Positions 19,187 to 27,574 of a stretch of DNA of 64,000 nt are shown in pieces. The number at the start of each line of letters is the position of its first letter. Position 1 is the first letter of the stretch. The stretch is from Winogradskyella sp. (GTDB taxonomy: Bacteria > Bacteroidota > Bacteroidia > Flavobacteriales > Flavobacteriaceae), in assembly GCF_013213835.1 (NCBI RefSeq), contig NZ_JABSSU010000003.1, positions 363,796-427,795 on the forward strand. Direction: 5' to 3'. The notes beneath the pieces were generated by a model. That model did not search any database and was not told where the DNA came from. It was given only the letters and a program-made list of their open reading frames with translations. A program made the translations under genes and the position numbers.

Positions 19187-19275
19187 GTATTGTTAATTTT
19201 ATGGTCTAAAACTAATTCAATTAGATATGACTTTCAAGTTTTAAGGAATTACTTTTAACTTTTCACTTTAAGGAT

Positions 19276-19283
19276 TAACTTTG
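19276..19283 (+). promoter_or_regulatory. -7 box (TAACTTTG) directly at the smpB start
   Basis: Matches TAnnTTTG and ends only 6 bases before the smpB ATG at 19290. With the usual distance from this box to the transcription start, the mRNA would begin at or next to the start codon, giving a leaderless message. Confidence 0.5.
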
Positions 19284-19289
19284 TCTTCA

Positions 19290-19748
19290 ATGCAGAGAAA
19301 CATAAACATACTCAACAAAAAGGCAAAATTTCAGTATGAAATTTTAGATAAATACACTGCTGGAATAGTACTCACCGGTACCGAAATTAAATCCATAAGA
19401 GCAAGCAAAGCTTCTATTGCTGAGAGTTTTTGTGAATTTAATGAAGGTGGCGAATTATTTGTTATTAACATGACCATTGAAGAGTATGTTTATGGAAATT
19501 ACTACAATCACAAACCAAAAGCAGAACGTAAACTACTCCTCAATAAACGCGAACTCAAAAAACTTGAAAGGGAAGTTAATGTAAAAGGCAATGCTATCAT
19601 TCCGCTTCGTCTATTCATCAATGAAAAAGGCCTAGCAAAACTAGAAATTGCTCTAGCTAAGGGTAAAAAACTATACGACAAAAGAGAAACTATTAAAGAT
19701 CGGGATAACAAGCGTAGTTTAGATCGTATTAAGAAAAGTTTTCGATAA
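19290..19748 (+). CDS. smpB: SsrA-binding protein SmpB
   Basis: A 152-residue RNA-binding OB-fold protein that partners tmRNA in rescuing stalled ribosomes. Family motifs are [11 protein letters not shown] near the start, the [20 protein letters not shown] strand-helix (about 24-43), and the basic C-terminal tail with [16 protein letters not shown] and a final Lys/Arg-rich helix. A TTG at 19281 is in frame, but the ATG at 19290 (MQRNINI) matches the usual family start. The tmRNA gene itself is not in the window. It is preceded by a -7 box almost touching the ATG. Confidence 0.96.
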   Translation: MQRNINILNKKAKFQYEILDKYTAGIVLTGTEIKSIRASKASIAESFCEFNEGGELFVINMTIEEYVYGNYYNHKPKAERKLLLNKRELKKLEREVNVKGNAIIPLRLFINEKGLAKLEIALAKGKKLYDKRETIKDRDNKRSLDRIKKSFR

Positions 19749-19860
19749 TTTTAGGAAAATTACAACTTACCAAAACTTTTAAAAATCATAAGTTTGACTT
19801 TTCGAGACAACCATTTTACTAAAAATGACGTCTCTTATTAAAAACCATCAATCATAATTT

Positions 19861-22326
19861 ATGAAGAAACATTCGCTTAGTGCGCTGTTCATCTTTTTAT
19901 GCACAATCATTTCCACTGCGCAAGTCACAGGCACAATTACAGACACAAATCAACAACCTTTACCATTTGTAAATATTCTTATAGAAAAAACCTATAAAGG
20001 CACAACCACAAATGATGACGGTTATTATGAACTAGATATTACCCAACCAAACACATATACCATTGTTTATACATATTTAGGGTATAAAACGGTAAAAAAA
20101 ACAGTCGCTATTGACAAATTTCCATTTAAACTAAATATTACTTTAGAAGAAGAATCTGTTTCGCTTAATGAAGTTGTTGTTAGTACAGAAGATAATCCTG
20201 CCAATGCCATCATCCGTCAGACAATAGCAAAACGAAAAGAAAATTTAGATAAAATTGAATCCTTTAGAGCTGAATTCTATTCAAGAGGATTAATACGAAT
20301 AAAAGATGCCCCAGAAAAAATTCTCGGACAAGAAGTTGGCGATCTTGGGGGCGGATTAGATTCTACACGTAGCGGTATTATTTATCTTTCTGAAACCATT
20401 TCTAAAATACAATATCTTAAGCCTAATCAACTTAAGGAACGTATTACCGCATCAAAAGTTAGCGGTGATGATAGTGGATTTAGTTTTAACAACGCTCAAG
20501 ACGTTAATTTTAATTTCTACAACAACGTCATAACTTTTGGTGGTGAAAATGTTTCACCAATTGCAAATAATGCCTTTGGATATTACCGTTACAAACTAGA
20601 AGGTATATTTTATGACGAGAGAGGAAATCTCATCAATAAAATTAAAGTTATTCCAAAACGCGAAAATGATCCTGTATTTTCGGGAACCATTTACATTGTA
20701 GAAGATCAATGGACTATTTATGCCTTAGAGTTAGATATTACAGGTATTCAGGCTAGGATTCCGGCTGCAGATATTATATCATTAAAACAAAGTTTTTCTT
20801 ATTCTGAAGAAGATAATATATGGGCATTGATTTCTCAGAGTATAGATTTTAGCTATAAATTTTTTGGCATTAAAGGTGATGGAAGATTTACTGCTGTCTA
20901 TAGTGATTATGAGTTTAATTCTGGGCTTACCAAAAAAGATTTTGGTGCCGAATTAGTATCGTTTGAAAATGAAGCTAACAAAAAAGATTCGCTTTTTTGG
21001 AAGACTATTAGACCAGTTCCATTAACACTTGAAGAAAAAACTGATTACACCAAGAAAGATAGTATTCAAACTGTAAGAGAATCTAAAACTTACTTAGACT
21101 CCATTGATAAGGTAGAAAATACCTTTAAATTAAGTGACGTTCTTGGCTATACTTATCAAAACTCTTACAAAGACTATAGAATCGGTTTTGACATACCGCT
21201 TAGTGGTGTCCAATTTAATACAGTACAAGGTTATACAGCTCAGGCCAATCTTTTCTTTAACAAAAGTTTTGACGATTACAAACGCTACTTTAGCGCTAGT
21301 GCCGCTATACAATACGGTTTTTCTGACAAAAGACTCAGAGCGAAAGGTTATTTAACCTATAAGTTTAATAATACCAATAGACGATTTCTAACACTTAGTG
21401 GTGGAACTGAAGTACGACAATTTAATCCAATAAATCCTATAACACCATTTGGCAACACTTTAGCTACACTGTTTTTTGAAGAAAACTACATGAAACTTTA
21501 TGAGCGTCGATTTCTGCAATTAGACTATTCCGAAGAACTCTTTAATGGCTTTAGATTGTATTCTGGTTTGTCTTATGAAAACCGAACTGCTTCATTTAAT
21601 GCAACCGACCAAACCTTTTATCCTCAAGAGGACAAAATATACACCTCAAATAACCCTGTAAATCCTACAAGTACAGATGCACCTTTTGAGAATCATAATA
21701 TCATGAAATTCAACATCACCAGTCGCATAAATTTTGGACAAAAATATTTGAGTTATCCAGATAGTAAATTCAACATTAATAGTGATGCCTATCCTACTCT
21801 TGTGTTGAGTTATGAAAAAGGATTTGGATCAACTAATGAAGATTACAATTTTGATCAAATCAAAGCCAGAATTTACCAATCTTTTAATATTGCCAACAAA
21901 GGTAGGTTTAGTTATAACATGCGTGCTGGTAAATTCTTTAATGCTGATGATATCGCTTTTATGGACTATCAACATTTTAATGGTAACCAAATACATATAA
22001 GTAGACGTGGCAATTATACGGATGTGTTTAATAATCTCGGCTATTATGACCTCAGCACAAATGATAGTTATTTAGAAATGCATGCTGAGCACGATTTTAA
22101 TGGTTTTATACTTGGTAAAATTCCTGGTTTAAACAAACTTAATTTTAATCTTATCCTAGGCGCACACAATCTATCTACACCCGATAATAAACCTTACCAA
22201 GAATTTACTGTAGGTTTAGACAATATTGGTTGGGGCAAATGGCGTTTCTTAAGAGTAGATTACATTCGTTCTTATCAAGGCGGCTATCAAGGTGATGCTA
22301 TTATGTTTGGGTTGAAGTTTTTCTAA
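19861..22326 (+). CDS. DUF5686 / carboxypeptidase-regulatory-like domain outer-membrane protein
   Basis: An 821-residue outer-membrane protein. A signal peptide (about 1-20, STAQ) is followed by a carboxypeptidase D regulatory-like (CarbopepD_reg_2) domain (about 22-105: VTGTITDTNQQPLPFVNILI, then TTNDDGYYELDI). A DUF5686 region with strand-rich, aromatic barrel-like sequence ends in GLKFF, a typical barrel C-terminus. The N-terminal domain is shared with TonB-dependent receptors, but no TonB box or plug is evident here. The function is unknown. It is monocistronic and is followed by a 393-base non-coding stretch. Confidence 0.85.
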   Translation: MKKHSLSALFIFLCTIISTAQVTGTITDTNQQPLPFVNILIEKTYKGTTTNDDGYYELDITQPNTYTIVYTYLGYKTVKKTVAIDKFPFKLNITLEEESVSLNEVVVSTEDNPANAIIRQTIAKRKENLDKIESFRAEFYSRGLIRIKDAPEKILGQEVGDLGGGLDSTRSGIIYLSETISKIQYLKPNQLKERITASKVSGDDSGFSFNNAQDVNFNFYNNVITFGGENVSPIANNAFGYYRYKLEGIFYDERGNLINKIKVIPKRENDPVFSGTIYIVEDQWTIYALELDITGIQARIPAADIISLKQSFSYSEEDNIWALISQSIDFSYKFFGIKGDGRFTAVYSDYEFNSGLTKKDFGAELVSFENEANKKDSLFWKTIRPVPLTLEEKTDYTKKDSIQTVRESKTYLDSIDKVENTFKLSDVLGYTYQNSYKDYRIGFDIPLSGVQFNTVQGYTAQANLFFNKSFDDYKRYFSASAAIQYGFSDKRLRAKGYLTYKFNNTNRRFLTLSGGTEVRQFNPINPITPFGNTLATLFFEENYMKLYERRFLQLDYSEELFNGFRLYSGLSYENRTASFNATDQTFYPQEDKIYTSNNPVNPTSTDAPFENHNIMKFNITSRINFGQKYLSYPDSKFNINSDAYPTLVLSYEKGFGSTNEDYNFDQIKARIYQSFNIANKGRFSYNMRAGKFFNADDIAFMDYQHFNGNQIHISRRGNYTDVFNNLGYYDLSTNDSYLEMHAEHDFNGFILGKIPGLNKLNFNLILGAHNLSTPDNKPYQEFTVGLDNIGWGKWRFLRVDYIRSYQGGYQGDAIMFGLKFF

Positions 22327-22719
22327 TATATTTTTTTGCAATTTGGAAATTAAAATAGACGATAAAAAATTGATGTGTTTCACAACTTAATATCCTACAA
22401 ATTTATTAGGAAATTACATTACTTAATTATTGTTTTCATAAATTGATATTCTTAGATCAATAGAATCCTTTTTGAATATCACCTAGGTATTCTGGATTTT
22501 TGAATCTAACAGAAAACATAATATCTAAGCATTTTATGAGGTTTAGGTCGTATTTAATTTCAGAATAATAATCGTGATAATAGATATTTATTTACAATAC
22601 TTGACCAATGACAACCAAAAACCAGAGAAACAGATGATCATTAATATTAAAAGAAAGACAAAAGACGGCTAACAAAAAAAGAGCGCATTTGCGCTCTTTC
22701 TTAGTTATATGACGTTATA
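22327..22719. other. 393-base AT-rich intergenic region without a gene
   Basis: I see no frame longer than a few dozen codons and no tRNA shape. It contains one 8-bp inverted repeat (TGATATTC at 22444-22451 with GAATATCA at 22474-22481) and ends in the terminator of the minus-strand lipoprotein. Decayed gene remnants or a small RNA cannot be excluded, but nothing supports them directly. Confidence 0.5.
22678..22699 (-). terminator. Terminator of the orphan lipoprotein gene
   Basis: A 9-bp GC-centred stem (AAAGAGCGC, 22678-22686, with 22691-22699) with a 4-base loop, 20 bases beyond the stop of the minus-strand gene. Read on the minus strand it ends in a T run. The form is canonical. Confidence 0.8.
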
Positions 22720-23520
22720 TTAGCTTTTATAGTAATTAACACCATTTTTACGTTCCTTTTGAATTGTTACATCACTTCTATTACCAGTTCTGTCTAGAAT
22801 TATTCTTTGGTTATTATGAGGCCAATAACCCTTTATTTTGCTAATATCTTTGTTTAAATTGGCACCATTAAATCCGTTCTGTCTAATAATCATTAAACTA
22901 GGCGTGCTGTTTCTTAAGTCAGAACCAAAATTCCATACTCTCTTACCTTTTACACCTAACCAATTTGCAGGAAAGTCAGCTCTGTCTGAATCATGATAAA
23001 ATAATCTTCCAGCTACAAATCCATTTGGCAAAGTTCTTGTTGGTTGATTATGTGCTTTTAATACTTCACCATTATCTACTCTAAACATCTTGTAATTTCT
23101 ACCATTGTTACCAAAGAATACAAAGATTTGATTAGAATTGTTTCCTGGCTGCATAATTCTAGCATCCTTAGAATTATTTTTGCTCAATGTATCCCAAAAT
23201 CCGGCAATACTGCTTGATCTTGCTTCATTTATTCTAGTCCACTCGTTTGCACCTGTTCTTAAATAAACACGTCCGGGATTTTGCGAGTTTTCTTTAACAA
23301 TAAACCCAAGTTCTACTTCACCTCTATTATATGCGCGATGTGTATTTCCATAAATACTTTCTACAAAATCAAACGTTGAAGTGTCTGTTAAAACATCAGT
23401 AGAAACTAAAACAGGATTTGATTTTGAATCTAACGAAGTGTCAATAGAGTCATCTACTTCTTCTTTAGAGCAAGAAAAGACAAACAAGGCTGTCAATAAT
23501 AATAAACTTAATTTTCTCAT
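22720..23520 (-). CDS. Orphan lipoprotein of unknown function
   Basis: A 266-residue protein with a lipoprotein signal peptide (MRKLSLLLLTALFVFSC, Cys17) and an acidic S-K-E-E stretch after it, suggesting outer-membrane anchoring. The mature part is rich in Asn, Arg and Gly with scattered Trp residues (GANEWTRINEA, FPANWLGVKGKRVWNFG, KGYWPHNNQR) and has one recognisable strand pattern of a compact beta domain. I do not recognise a family. It is divergent from the HxlR regulator gene, and two palindromes lie in the shared 260-base promoter region, so it is a candidate target of that regulator. Confidence 0.7.
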   Translation of the reverse strand: MRKLSLLLLTALFVFSCSKEEVDDSIDTSLDSKSNPVLVSTDVLTDTSTFDFVESIYGNTHRAYNRGEVELGFIVKENSQNPGRVYLRTGANEWTRINEARSSSIAGFWDTLSKNNSKDARIMQPGNNSNQIFVFFGNNGRNYKMFRVDNGEVLKAHNQPTRTLPNGFVAGRLFYHDSDRADFPANWLGVKGKRVWNFGSDLRNSTPSLMIIRQNGFNGANLNKDISKIKGYWPHNNQRIILDRTGNRSDVTIQKERKNGVNYYKS

Positions 23521-23616
23521 AATTTCTAGTAATTTAATTAATTAATAACTTTCATAAAGATAGATTGTTAATCTTTCATTTTTCTTTAAAAAAATTGAAT
23601 TTCCCTTAAAAAAATG

Positions 23617-23632
23617 GTTACCCCAAGGTAAC
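23617..23632. promoter_or_regulatory. Palindrome GTTACC-N4-GGTAAC, candidate HxlR operator 1
   Basis: A perfect 6-bp inverted repeat with a 4-base centre (CCAA). It lies 97 bases upstream of the minus-strand lipoprotein and 149 upstream of the HxlR gene. It shares spacing and core with sites at 23708 and 24299. A regulator target is inferred from the location. Confidence 0.55.
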
Positions 23633-23707
23633 TTCACCTTAAAATGCATAAAACTCCGACAAATGAATTTTCAAGACTACAAATAATTGCTTACCAAACA
23701 ATTAATA

Positions 23708-23723
23708 GTTACCTTTTAGTAAC
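23708..23723. promoter_or_regulatory. Palindrome GTTACC-N4-AGTAAC, candidate HxlR operator 2
   Basis: Same 16-base layout as the site at 23617, with centre TTTT and one changed arm base. It lies 43 bases upstream of the HxlR -7 box, so a bound protein there could control the regulator's own transcription. Confidence 0.55.
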
Positions 23724-23765
23724 CACTAATACATAAACACACTTTTTATTTAGATTAAATCAAAT

Positions 23766-23773
23766 TATCTTTG
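23766..23773 (+). promoter_or_regulatory. -7 box (TATCTTTG) at the HxlR gene start
   Basis: An exact TAnnTTTG match ending 7 bases before the ATG at 23781. The transcript would start at or beside the ATG, so the mRNA is probably leaderless. Confidence 0.5.
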
Positions 23774-23780
23774 AGCGTAT

Positions 23781-24128
23781 ATGACTAAGAAAAAGACTCT
23801 CATCTGCCCTTTAACAAAGTTTACAAAAATATTAGGTGGCAAATGGAAAATACCAATTCTATTTGTGCTATCGAAAGGGGAAACTCATTACGGGAAATTA
23901 CATTTCTTAATTCCAAAAATTTCAAAAAAAGTACTTAGTGAAAATTTGCAATTGCTCCAAGAGCACAAATTTATTAAACGTAAGCTCAACGTTGAAGACA
24001 ACAAAGTGTATTATAAATTAACCAAAAGAGGTGAAAGTATCATACCTATTCTTAAAGATATAAACATTTGGATTAAGAATACTTACCCAAATGAAAATTT
24101 TGAACCTTCAATATCTACAGAAAAATAA
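23781..24128 (+). CDS. HxlR-family winged-helix transcriptional regulator
   Basis: A 115-residue DNA-binding protein. Family marks are the N-terminal CPLTKFTKILGGKWKIPILF (about 10-29), G-E-T-H-Y-G-K-L with the helix-turn-helix (ISKKVLSENLQLLQEHKFIK), and the wing YYKLTKRGES. HxlR proteins act as dimers; the conserved N-terminal Cys (residue 10) senses electrophiles or oxidants in some members. It is divergent from an orphan lipoprotein gene, with three 16-base palindromes of GTTAC-type around it. It may regulate itself and the lipoprotein. The inducer is unknown. Confidence 0.9.
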   Translation: MTKKKTLICPLTKFTKILGGKWKIPILFVLSKGETHYGKLHFLIPKISKKVLSENLQLLQEHKFIKRKLNVEDNKVYYKLTKRGESIIPILKDINIWIKNTYPNENFEPSISTEK

Positions 24129-24130
24129 GA

Positions 24131-24154
24131 AGGCACTTATTTACACAAGTGCCT
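24131..24154 (+). terminator. Hairpin after the HxlR gene
   Basis: An 8-bp perfect stem (AGGCACTT, 24131-24138, with 24147-24154) and an 8-base loop, 3 bases after the HxlR stop codon. The following sequence is only moderately T-rich, so termination may be partial. Confidence 0.5.
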
Positions 24155-24298
24155 CATTGATGATTTATTAACGCTATTAATCAATCATTATTCAATATAA
24201 GATTATTTTAAACTGATTATAATAAATGCCTTTGAAATAAAGATAAACATTATTTCAGGTATGTGAATAGTGTTGACTATTTTAGTTTAGAAAAAGTG

Positions 24299-24314
24299 GT
24301 TACTTCGAGGTAAT
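24299..24314. promoter_or_regulatory. Palindrome GTTACT-N4-GGTAAT, third site of the GTTAC set
   Basis: Matches the consensus GTTACY-N4-RGTAAY of the two sites upstream of the HxlR gene; its centre is TCGA. It lies downstream of both neighbouring genes, where no protein start is near, so it may serve looping or an unseen transcript. Confidence 0.45.
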
Positions 24315-24442
24315 ATCTAATTAGGATTTATTAAAGTCTAAAACAATTTAAATAACAAAAAAGAAGAACATCTTTTTATCCTTTAAAATATAAAACCTGC
24401 TAAAAACAAGCGGATTAAAAATTCGTACTCTGCAAGAACTAC

Positions 24443-25723
24443 CTAGTTTTTCACCAACTTAAAAGTTTCTACAGCATCACCCTTTGTCACTTGAAGAAAA
24501 TATATACCACCATGTAAACTACTTGCATCTATATGATCTCCAGATAAGGCAATCTCAACTTGTTTGCCTAATACATCATACATTCTAATTTCTACACCAT
24601 CAAAATCTGAAGAAAGTCTAATAAAGTCAATGAAAGGATTCGGTGAAACTGTAAGGTTATCTATGCCAACCTCTTCAAGGTCTAAAACATCATTACAATT
24701 TGGATTAGTCGTTGAAGCAGTCATAAAAACACCGTTGTTCACATACCAATTTTCCCATGTACCACCGCTTCCACTCTGCCAATCAGATAGATCAAAATAA
24801 TTTGTACCACCAACCATTCCTGGTACCTTATAAACCTTTACAGCTTCATTATTGCGTGTCCAATTAAGGGCATTTCCATCAGTACAGTTTTCAGGTAAAA
24901 ACTCATTAGCACAATTAGATTGTAAAAAATATGCATATTCAGGGTATGTAGGGTACTCTCCATAGACATAAGCCTTACCATCATCATCTACACATACTGC
25001 CGTATATTCATTACAGGCTATCCCAAACGCGCGAGAGCTATTATCTGTGGCATATCTGGCTAAAAAAGCAGTATGTCTAGCTCTTCTATCAGGATCATCA
25101 TAATGTGTGTCAGTAATTACATGTTCTAAAAAGGAAATATCTAAAAAATCATTATAACCTATTGTCATTCTGTTATGATAAGGATTAGACAACGCCTGTG
25201 CATTTGTTACAGTGCCATTTTCTGCCGAAAAATAACCGCTACCCAAAATTGCCATACCTGCACTTGTACCACCAATAACACCACCTTTTACATTTACAAA
25301 ATTGTTTAAGGCATCTTCCATAGCATTATCCTTAAAGAAACTGACATAATCAAACTGATCACCACCTGCAAACCAAATAGCTTCAGCATTGTTTACTTTA
25401 TCTAAAACATACGCATTTGTAGCTCCTGCTTCACTAGATATGACAAATGTTCTCACAGAATTAATAGTGACGCCTAACTGTGAATAAAAATAGTTGTTGT
25501 ACCCATCACTACCAGAGGCTCTTAAAACAACAATATCACCACCATTTGCCTTATTTAAAAACCAAGCCATGGCCTCATCATTTTCACTAGCACCGCCCAT
25601 TAGACAAATACCACTTTCATGACTGGTATTTACATCTGTGGCATTACCAGTTAAATATTCTGTATAACCTTGACTAAAGGAAAACTGAAATAATACAACG
25701 AATAAAAAAGTAATTTTTTTCAT
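24443..25723 (-). CDS. Secreted cyanophycinase-like peptidase (family S51) with T9SS sorting domain
   Basis: A 426-residue secreted enzyme. A signal peptide (about 1-18) is followed by a peptidase S51 domain (about 35-300) with the nucleophile Ser154 in GGTSAGM and the preceding AIWFAGGDQ loop. A C-terminal domain of about 75 residues (LTVSPNPFIDFIRLS... GGIYFLQVTKGD) is a type IX sorting signal. S51 enzymes include cyanophycinase, which cleaves beta-aspartyl-arginine bonds, and alpha-aspartyl dipeptidase; exported versions may attack cyanophycin or Asp-rich peptides from algae or cyanobacteria. It follows pcm by 2 bases and is probably translated from the same mRNA. Confidence 0.88.
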   Translation of the reverse strand: MKKITFLFVVLFQFSFSQGYTEYLTGNATDVNTSHESGICLMGGASENDEAMAWFLNKANGGDIVVLRASGSDGYNNYFYSQLGVTINSVRTFVISSEAGATNAYVLDKVNNAEAIWFAGGDQFDYVSFFKDNAMEDALNNFVNVKGGVIGGTSAGMAILGSGYFSAENGTVTNAQALSNPYHNRMTIGYNDFLDISFLEHVITDTHYDDPDRRARHTAFLARYATDNSSRAFGIACNEYTAVCVDDDGKAYVYGEYPTYPEYAYFLQSNCANEFLPENCTDGNALNWTRNNEAVKVYKVPGMVGGTNYFDLSDWQSGSGGTWENWYVNNGVFMTASTTNPNCNDVLDLEEVGIDNLTVSPNPFIDFIRLSSDFDGVEIRMYDVLGKQVEIALSGDHIDASSLHGGIYFLQVTKGDAVETFKLVKN

Positions 25724-25725
25724 AG

Positions 25726-26367
25726 TTAGTTTTTATCTTCAAGCATTGGTACAAATCTAAACTCACCATGCTCATGTTTTTCAAATTCTTTAGGTCCTTT
25801 TCTTATAAAAAGGGTCATCACTTGCACTTCATCACCAACAGGAATCACTAAACGACCACCAACTTTAAGCTGACTTAATAACGGTTTTGGTACAAATGGG
25901 GCACCAGCAGTAACTATAATACTATCAAAAGGTGCTTCGTTTGGTAAACCTTTATAACCATCACCAAAGATGAGTTTTTTAGCTCTATAGCCTATTTTAG
26001 GGAGAAATTTTGAGGTTTTCTTAAACAATTCTTGTTGTCTTTCAATGCTATAGACTTTAGCACCTAAATCAATTAGAACGGCACATTGGTAGCCACTACC
26101 TGTACCTATTTCTAACACTTTATCACCAGGTTTAATTTGTAATAACTCAGACTGAAATGCAACCGTATATGGTTGGGAAATAGTTTGATCCGCAGCGATT
26201 GGAAAGGCCTTATCTACATAAGCATGATCAATAAAACCAGAATCCATAAATAAATGCCTTGGTATTTTACCAATAGCATTAAGTACTGCTTTATCTGTAA
26301 TACCTTTTTTTATCAGAGTATCAACAAGTTGTTGTCGCATCCCTTGATGCTTAAAAGTGTCTTTCAA
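25726..26367 (-). CDS. pcm: Protein-L-isoaspartate O-methyltransferase
   Basis: A 213-residue SAM-dependent methyltransferase that marks L-isoaspartyl residues in damaged proteins for repair. It has the family sequence AFPIAADQTISQPYTVA (about 53-69) and the SAM-binding VLEIGTGSGYQCAVL. The frame begins at TTG (26367, MKDTFKHQGM). A nearby ATG at 26340 is possible, but the K-D-T-x-K-H-x-G start is the one usual in Flavobacteria. No signal peptide: cytosolic. It lies 2 bases before the cyanophycinase-like gene. Both enzymes deal with beta-linked aspartyl bonds, an interesting pairing. Confidence 0.93.
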   Translation of the reverse strand: MKDTFKHQGMRQQLVDTLIKKGITDKAVLNAIGKIPRHLFMDSGFIDHAYVDKAFPIAADQTISQPYTVAFQSELLQIKPGDKVLEIGTGSGYQCAVLIDLGAKVYSIERQQELFKKTSKFLPKIGYRAKKLIFGDGYKGLPNEAPFDSIIVTAGAPFVPKPLLSQLKVGGRLVIPVGDEVQVMTLFIRKGPKEFEKHEHGEFRFVPMLEDKN

Positions 26368-26486
26368 ATCTTAGTTAGGTTTAGCGCTAAATTAGTTGAA
26401 AGAATGGCAATTTCCAATCCCATTTTTCAATTATTGAATTCGCAGTTTTTTATAGTTTCTTTTTTAAATTTTTAGAGGAAATCAAT

Positions 26487-26494
26487 TATTTTTG
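26487..26494 (+). promoter_or_regulatory. -7 box (TATTTTTG) before the Gfo/Idh/MocA gene
   Basis: An exact TAnnTTTG match ending 16 bases before the ATG at 26511, in the divergent gap from pcm. It would give a leader of about 10 bases, too short for a Shine-Dalgarno contact. Confidence 0.45.
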
Positions 26495-26510
26495 TTCAAA
26501 ACTGAAAAAT

Positions 26511-27470
26511 ATGCTAAGAGCTGGTGTTCTTGGTGCTGGTCACCTCGGGAAAATTCATTTAAGACTGCTTAATCAATCAGAAAAATATGAGCTTGTTGGC
26601 TTTTATGATGCTGACCCAGAAAATGCCAAACGCGTTGTAGAAGAATTTGGATACACCTATTTCGATACCATAGAAAAATTAATTGACGCTGTAGATGTCG
26701 TAGATATTGTTACACCAACCTTATCTCACTACGATTGCGCCAAAGAAGCCATAAAAAAAGGAAAGCATATATTTATTGAAAAACCGATTACAAATACGGT
26801 TGAAGAGGCTGAAACCATCAGAACTTTAGTAGCAGAACATGGTGTAAAAGGTCAAGTTGGACATGTAGAACGTTTTAATCCAGCTTTTATAAGTGTAAAA
26901 GACAATATTGAAAACCCTATGTTTATTGAAACGCATCGTTTGGCTGAGTTTAACCCTAGAGGTACAGACGTTCCTGTGGTTTTAGATTTGATGATTCATG
27001 ACATAGATATTATTCTCAGTGTCGTTAAATCACCTGTAAAACATATTTCAGCAAGTGGTGTATCAGTAGTAAGTGAAACACCAGATATTGCAAATGCACG
27101 AATTGAATTTAAAAATGGCTGCGTTGCTAATTTAACGGCAAGTCGTATTTCACTAAAGAATATGCGCAAATCCAGATTCTTTCAAAAAGATGCTTATATC
27201 TCTGTTGATTTCTTAGAAAAAAAGTGTGAAGTAGTTAAAATGAAGGATGCTCCCGAAAATCCTGGAGATTTTGATATGATCCTTCAAAATGCCGAAGGTG
27301 TGAAGAAACAAATCTATTTTGATAACCCGGAAATAGAAAACAATAATGCTATTTTAGATGAACTAGAAACCTTTGCAGATGCCATAAACAACAACACTAA
27401 ACCTATTGTAACTTTACACGATGGTACTGAAGCATTACGTGTGGCAACAATGATTATCAATCAATTTTAA
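26511..27470 (+). CDS. Gfo/Idh/MocA family oxidoreductase
   Basis: A 319-residue NAD(P)-dependent oxidoreductase. The N-terminal Rossmann fold has GVLGAGHLGKIHLRLL, the central FIEKPIT (about 90-96) carries the family Lys-Pro motif, and the C-terminal alpha/beta domain follows a G-H-V-E-R-F-N-P-A segment with later IHDIDIIL. The family oxidises or reduces sugars, inositols or similar compounds; the E-R-F-N-P subgroup is common in Bacteroidota and its substrate is not known. It precedes a 3-hydroxyacyl-CoA dehydrogenase gene by 104 bases that contain repeat elements. Confidence 0.92.
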   Translation: MLRAGVLGAGHLGKIHLRLLNQSEKYELVGFYDADPENAKRVVEEFGYTYFDTIEKLIDAVDVVDIVTPTLSHYDCAKEAIKKGKHIFIEKPITNTVEEAETIRTLVAEHGVKGQVGHVERFNPAFISVKDNIENPMFIETHRLAEFNPRGTDVPVVLDLMIHDIDIILSVVKSPVKHISASGVSVVSETPDIANARIEFKNGCVANLTASRISLKNMRKSRFFQKDAYISVDFLEKKCEVVKMKDAPENPGDFDMILQNAEGVKKQIYFDNPEIENNNAILDELETFADAINNNTKPIVTLHDGTEALRVATMIINQF

Positions 27471-27475
27471 AAAAA

Positions 27476-27503
27476 AGCCTTCCTTAATCCTTCCATAGGA
27501 AGG
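27476..27503. repeat. Dispersed AGCCTTCC repeat, copy 1, with hairpin
   Basis: The 20 bases at 27476-27495 are identical to 60065-60084. The end forms a short hairpin (CCTTCC at 27489-27494 with GGAAGG at 27498-27503). It sits directly after a stop codon, as intergenic REP-like elements often do. Confidence 0.6.
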
Positions 27504-27537
27504 AAAATCGAAGCATACCAAATAAATAACAACTAAT

Positions 27538-27561
27538 AGATTCCTGCTTTCGTGGGAATGA
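27538..27561. repeat. Dispersed GATTCCTGC repeat, copy 1
   Basis: Starts AGATTCCTGC and ends GGGAATGA, with ATTCC and GGAAT able to pair. The same AGATTCCTGC start is found at 48162, and GATTCCTGC again in the longer element at 59384. It lies just upstream of the hydroxyacyl-CoA dehydrogenase ATG. Confidence 0.55.
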
Positions 27562-27574
27562 AAATAAATTTTTA

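Larger units (their letters stand above)
24129..24442. other. 314-base intergenic region with hairpin and palindrome
   Basis: Lies between the convergent ends of the HxlR and cyanophycinase-like genes. It holds a hairpin right after the HxlR stop and the third GTTAC-type palindrome at 24299-24314. The rest is AT-rich, with no open frame of interest and no RNA gene shape that I recognise. Confidence 0.5.

Noticed and set aside
22327..22719. Possible tRNA, small RNA or decayed gene in the longest non-coding stretch
   Set aside because: No cloverleaf, no conserved anticodon arm and no long frame; only a short inverted repeat and a terminator are visible.
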